Assembly (NCBI GenBank): GCA_028023455.1
Contig: JAQFVV010000003.1
Coordinates: 1,326,001-1,390,000, forward strand
From: Epiperipatus broadwayi
Lineage: Eukaryota > Onychophora > Udeonychophora > Euonychophora > Peripatidae
Direction of reading: 5' to 3'
DNA: 64,000 nt
Below, piece by piece: positions 60,761 to 64,000 of the stretch (within the stretch, counting starts at the first letter, position 1; each line of letters starts with the position of its first letter). The notes beneath the pieces were generated by a model. That model was not told the DNA's origin and searched no databases. It saw only the letters and a list, made by a program, of their open reading frames with translations. The position numbers and the translations under genes were made by a program.

Positions 60761-61345
60761 GTTATGTATTATGTGTATATGTACGCGTTCACCTCCACAC
60801 TTGGCATCGTGGTAAATATGACATGTTGAATGTCTTCATGTATTTAACTAAACCTTCCCTATAAGTTCATTATTTGTGAATGTGACACCTCATGCTGAGT
60901 GTCTTAAGGAACTCAAGAGTATAACCCTTTTATGCATTCAATTAATAATAATTGAAATAGAATAATTTATGGTGGACGGTTATGCTGCATATATGTATAC
61001 ATCTACATGCTCATTTAGTTTTTAAAATATTAGTTATAATTGTTAATTAAATTAAGTGATGTCATGTATTATGTATATGTGTATGCGTGTACCTCCACAC
61101 TCGGTGTCTATCGGTAAATATGGCACCTTATGTTGAGTGTCTTGATGTATTGACCTAAGCCTCTCCTATAAGTTCATTATTTGTGAATGTGACACCTCAT
61201 GCTGAGTGTCTTAAGGAACTCAAGAAGAGTATAACCAATTTTTTATACATTCCAAGTAATAATAATTGAACTAGAATAATTTGTGGTGGATGGTTGTGCT
61301 GCATATATGTATACATGTGCATGCTTATTTGGTTTTTAAAATATT
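60761..61345 (+). repeat. Two-copy 307-bp tandem repeat
   Basis: The block with CACCTCCACACT, TTCATTATTTGTGAATGTGA, CACCTCATGCTGAGTGTC and GCTGCATATATGTATACAT occurs twice, equivalent points being 307 bp apart. About 88-90% identical. The retrozyme inserted at the start of the first copy. Confidence 0.85.
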
Positions 61346-61669
61346 AAAGCTTAAAATTTAAAACTGGATGTAAATGGCTGCATGGATTCATAGGTTTTAT
61401 GTGCACAATCTATGTAGCATATTTACGTCTATAAAAAAATTAAAATGTATAAATAATAATCTTTATCTGTGTGAACTAAAATTTAAATTTAAATATAATA
61501 ACTGTAAAAATTAAATTAAAGTAATAATGTTTATTCCTCCAGTTTGACATTATATATGTGTGATAATAAATGTCTTTTGCGTAATATTACTAGCAGTAGT
61601 TTATTTTTTATTTTAATTTTATCTTTCATTCTTAAATATATACATTAAGAATATTAGATTATAAATCTC
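61346..61669. other. AT-rich non-coding DNA
   Basis: Nothing recognised. Confidence 0.4.
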
Positions 61670-61855
61670 AGCTACCCCTAGAGTTAGTGACATGGGCTAA
61701 TGGTCAAATATAAATAAAATTGGATCTTAACAGTAAGTATCTCTGCTTACTATATAAATTTTCCAGGTTCGAATGGCCTGGTGGCACCCTTGTATGGCAG
61801 ATATGGTAAGTCTCCCAAAACTCACTCCAACCATATAGTATATTTATTAATGTAT
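61670..61855 (+). repeat. tRNA-like sequence, probable SINE relic
   Basis: CCAGGTTCGAATGGCCTGG forms a T-arm-like hairpin with a B-box core GGTTCGAAT, and AGTAAG/CTTACT forms an anticodon-like stem before it. The distances are larger than in a tRNA. A non-tRNA tail follows. Confidence 0.45.
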
Positions 61856-64000
61856 TATTAATTTCCAGTTAAATGTACTTTCTTCTCCCCAGTGAAAACT
61901 AAGGGATGCAGATTGAGGATATTAAGCTAGATTAATTTAGTTTTACTCCATTAATGTAGCATGATTATGTTGCTTGATTTAAGAACTGGGTTCTGTTAGT
62001 TATACAAATGGAAGCTGTTTTTAGGCACATTTAATTTAAATATATATATTTATATTTTACTTTATGTGTTGTGGATGTATTTTTTACTAAGTACACTTTG
62101 TATGTGACATCTTGTTGCACCTCTTAATATGCTCACAGTGGAGACTACCCCCATACACTTAATTCAGGTACAACTATATTTTATTAGAACTGGAACACAA
62201 GGGTCCAGACTATATTGTATTCAGCCTATCCAAGTTCCTGAACTAAAAATGTTCATATTTTAAATGCACCAAACCTTCCGGTCCTAGGATACCCTGCATT
62301 TTGATATGAAATCCCATGAATAATTGCCTATTTGCACCATGAATTTATCTCTTAATTTTTTAGCCCATGCCATAGCAAATATATGTGAACCTTAGGCAAC
62401 CAGTTCTTTCCTCCTATACTTAATGATTCTTCAGCATTAGTCTGAAACCAAATCTTGATTATTAGACAAAATCTGCATCATTTTTGAGCTTGATTATACA
62501 CTCATATCTTATATATGTAAGAGAAGCCACTTTAGTGTTATAATCGCTGTTTTATCCTAGGCTAGCATGTTCACTTATAAAATAACAAACCATGATATTA
62601 ATGTAGAATGCTAGAATATTAAATGTATAGGCATAATTTATTAACTGCATACCCATACTTATTTTTAGATATATGATGATAATTACTGTAATTCTATTAA
62701 ATCTCATCTGCTATTCAACAACTACATGCGTTTGATGCCACATCTTAAACCTATATAATTATTGAGTATTTATTGATTAATTCGAATTATTAATAAATCA
62801 TTTTAAATTTAATTCATTTCATATCATTTTTGCTCATAGACTAAATCCAATCAATTTCAATTCATTTATTACCTCACATATATATAATATGCATTATAGT
62901 TTTAAGGGTTAACTTTATATTTAGTTAATTAGCATGTGATTTAGTCCAGTCAACCCTTTAATTTGCCATTTTGGGTAGTCAGTTCTGGAGTCTTACTTTT
63001 CTCCCTGTTCAGTGCCGGCTTGCAGATTAAATATCATCATCATAAATCTTCAAGAAAACACTAGAAATATTAGTGTTTAAGAGCTATTGAAATTTAGTAC
63101 ATATAGTAGATAAGATACTTTTAAAAAATGAGCATCATTTTTTTTTTGTGAATATAAATTGGAATAACTTTTTAATGCATCTATAGGCTTAATTTTGGAG
63201 CATACTAATCTATGATCCATCCAACAATTTCCACTTGTGAGTACTTATTAATATGAGCTTTTATTCTGATTCCTAATTATAATGTAATCTGTTAAATGCA
63301 ATTGTTTCAGTGTGAATCCATTCATATCCTTCATAATGGGTTTTCTACCTAAACAAAATGTTTGTGATAATCATTTCATATGTACAGGAATCTAATAACA
63401 ACAGACCATTTGAAAACAGCATTTATACTATTAGTTTCTGACATTTTTAGGGCAAAATCTTCTTTTTGTACTAATATATGCATTAAAGTCTTCAAAAAGA
63501 AAATTGTGATTTTTTTAAATATCATAATCTGTCTTGCAAGGAATTAAAACTTTTTTTCACTGAATTTCTGAATCTAAAATTAAAACATACCTACTAATAA
63601 AATGATTAATAGTATCAGTGATTTTAATGTTGTTAGCCTTTTTTGATACAACAAGGATATAGAAGGTAATAATTAGACTTTATAGCAAATTCAACAGTTT
63701 CCTTTTGCTGACTGATCTGCCCTTTCAAAAACTCTTATAGACATCATCTGTTTTATTGAACTTCTTTCCCCTGAAGCCCAGTTTCATTAAAAGTAATTTT
63801 ATTGATCAATCTTAATTCTTGATAGCTCCATAGCCACTAGTGGAATTCTGTGCTCTGGTCTTGAAGAGTTTCTATCAAATAAAGTCCTCATCTCCCAGAT
63901 ATCTATATTTAGAAAACAAAATAGATATATAATACATATCTTCAGTACTACCACTGTTTTCTGCTTTATCACAACTTTTTGATATTATTTGTATCAATGT
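61856..64000. other. AT-rich non-coding DNA to the window end
   Basis: No gene, RNA or repeat recognised. Some stretches (62150-62400, 63770-63900) are less AT-rich but give no open, splice-bounded frame. Confidence 0.35.

Overview
The window is AT-rich metazoan nuclear DNA, almost all of it intron or intergenic sequence filled with mobile elements. It is eukaryotic because it holds a well-formed splice-bounded exon (13046-13114) that reads as part of the second cAMP-binding domain of a type II regulatory subunit of protein kinase A, and because it carries Penelope-like, RTE-like LINE, hAT and tRNA-SINE elements. The phylum cannot be fixed from sequence alone; an invertebrate with large introns fits best.

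Region by region. 1-7590: a tandem array of a ~466-bp unit, nearly identical from unit to unit, with a scrambled, inverted stretch at about 2395-3475. Nearly every unit carries what I read as a complete type I hammerhead ribozyme with a minimal two-pair stem III, so the array looks like an animal retrozyme (ribozyme-bearing, circular-RNA-producing repeat). 7600-20230: introns or intergenic DNA with the PKA exon, a small foldback (MITE-like) family, tRNA-SINE relics, a coiled-coil LINE ORF1 relic and a retrozyme fragment. 20232-22605: a Penelope-like element (PLE-1) with an intact RT plus GIY-YIG endonuclease frame, 260-bp inverted ends and a 13-bp target duplication. 22600-35650: more foldbacks, retrozyme relics, a LINE 3' fragment and a candidate exon. 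35650-38720: two decayed Penelope endonuclease fragments. 41100-49670: an old ~1.45-kb duplication (copies A and B), copy A interrupted by a 5'-truncated Penelope tail and copy B by a 3.0-kb hAT transposon. 49740-51130: Penelope-type ribozyme ends, including a 336-bp palindrome made of two such ends. 55119-55226: a tRNA-derived SINE. 56050-57345: an RTE-type reverse transcriptase relic. 60395-60760: a head-to-head retrozyme insertion with a 12-bp target duplication and a paralogous empty site. 61670-64000: a tRNA-like relic and otherwise unremarkable DNA.

How the parts fit: Penelope-like elements are known to carry hammerhead ribozymes in their terminal repeats, and animal retrozymes have been proposed to use Penelope machinery. 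Here both occur together. The Penelope copies share a variant hammerhead-like fold whose core has A at position 3 and U at position 8 instead of C3-G8, the two bases that pair in the folded ribozyme. The retrozyme keeps the canonical core. Both kinds of insertion have 12-13 bp target duplications and inverted, head-to-head ends. The link between them is inference; the folds were drawn by eye, with no energy computation or database search.
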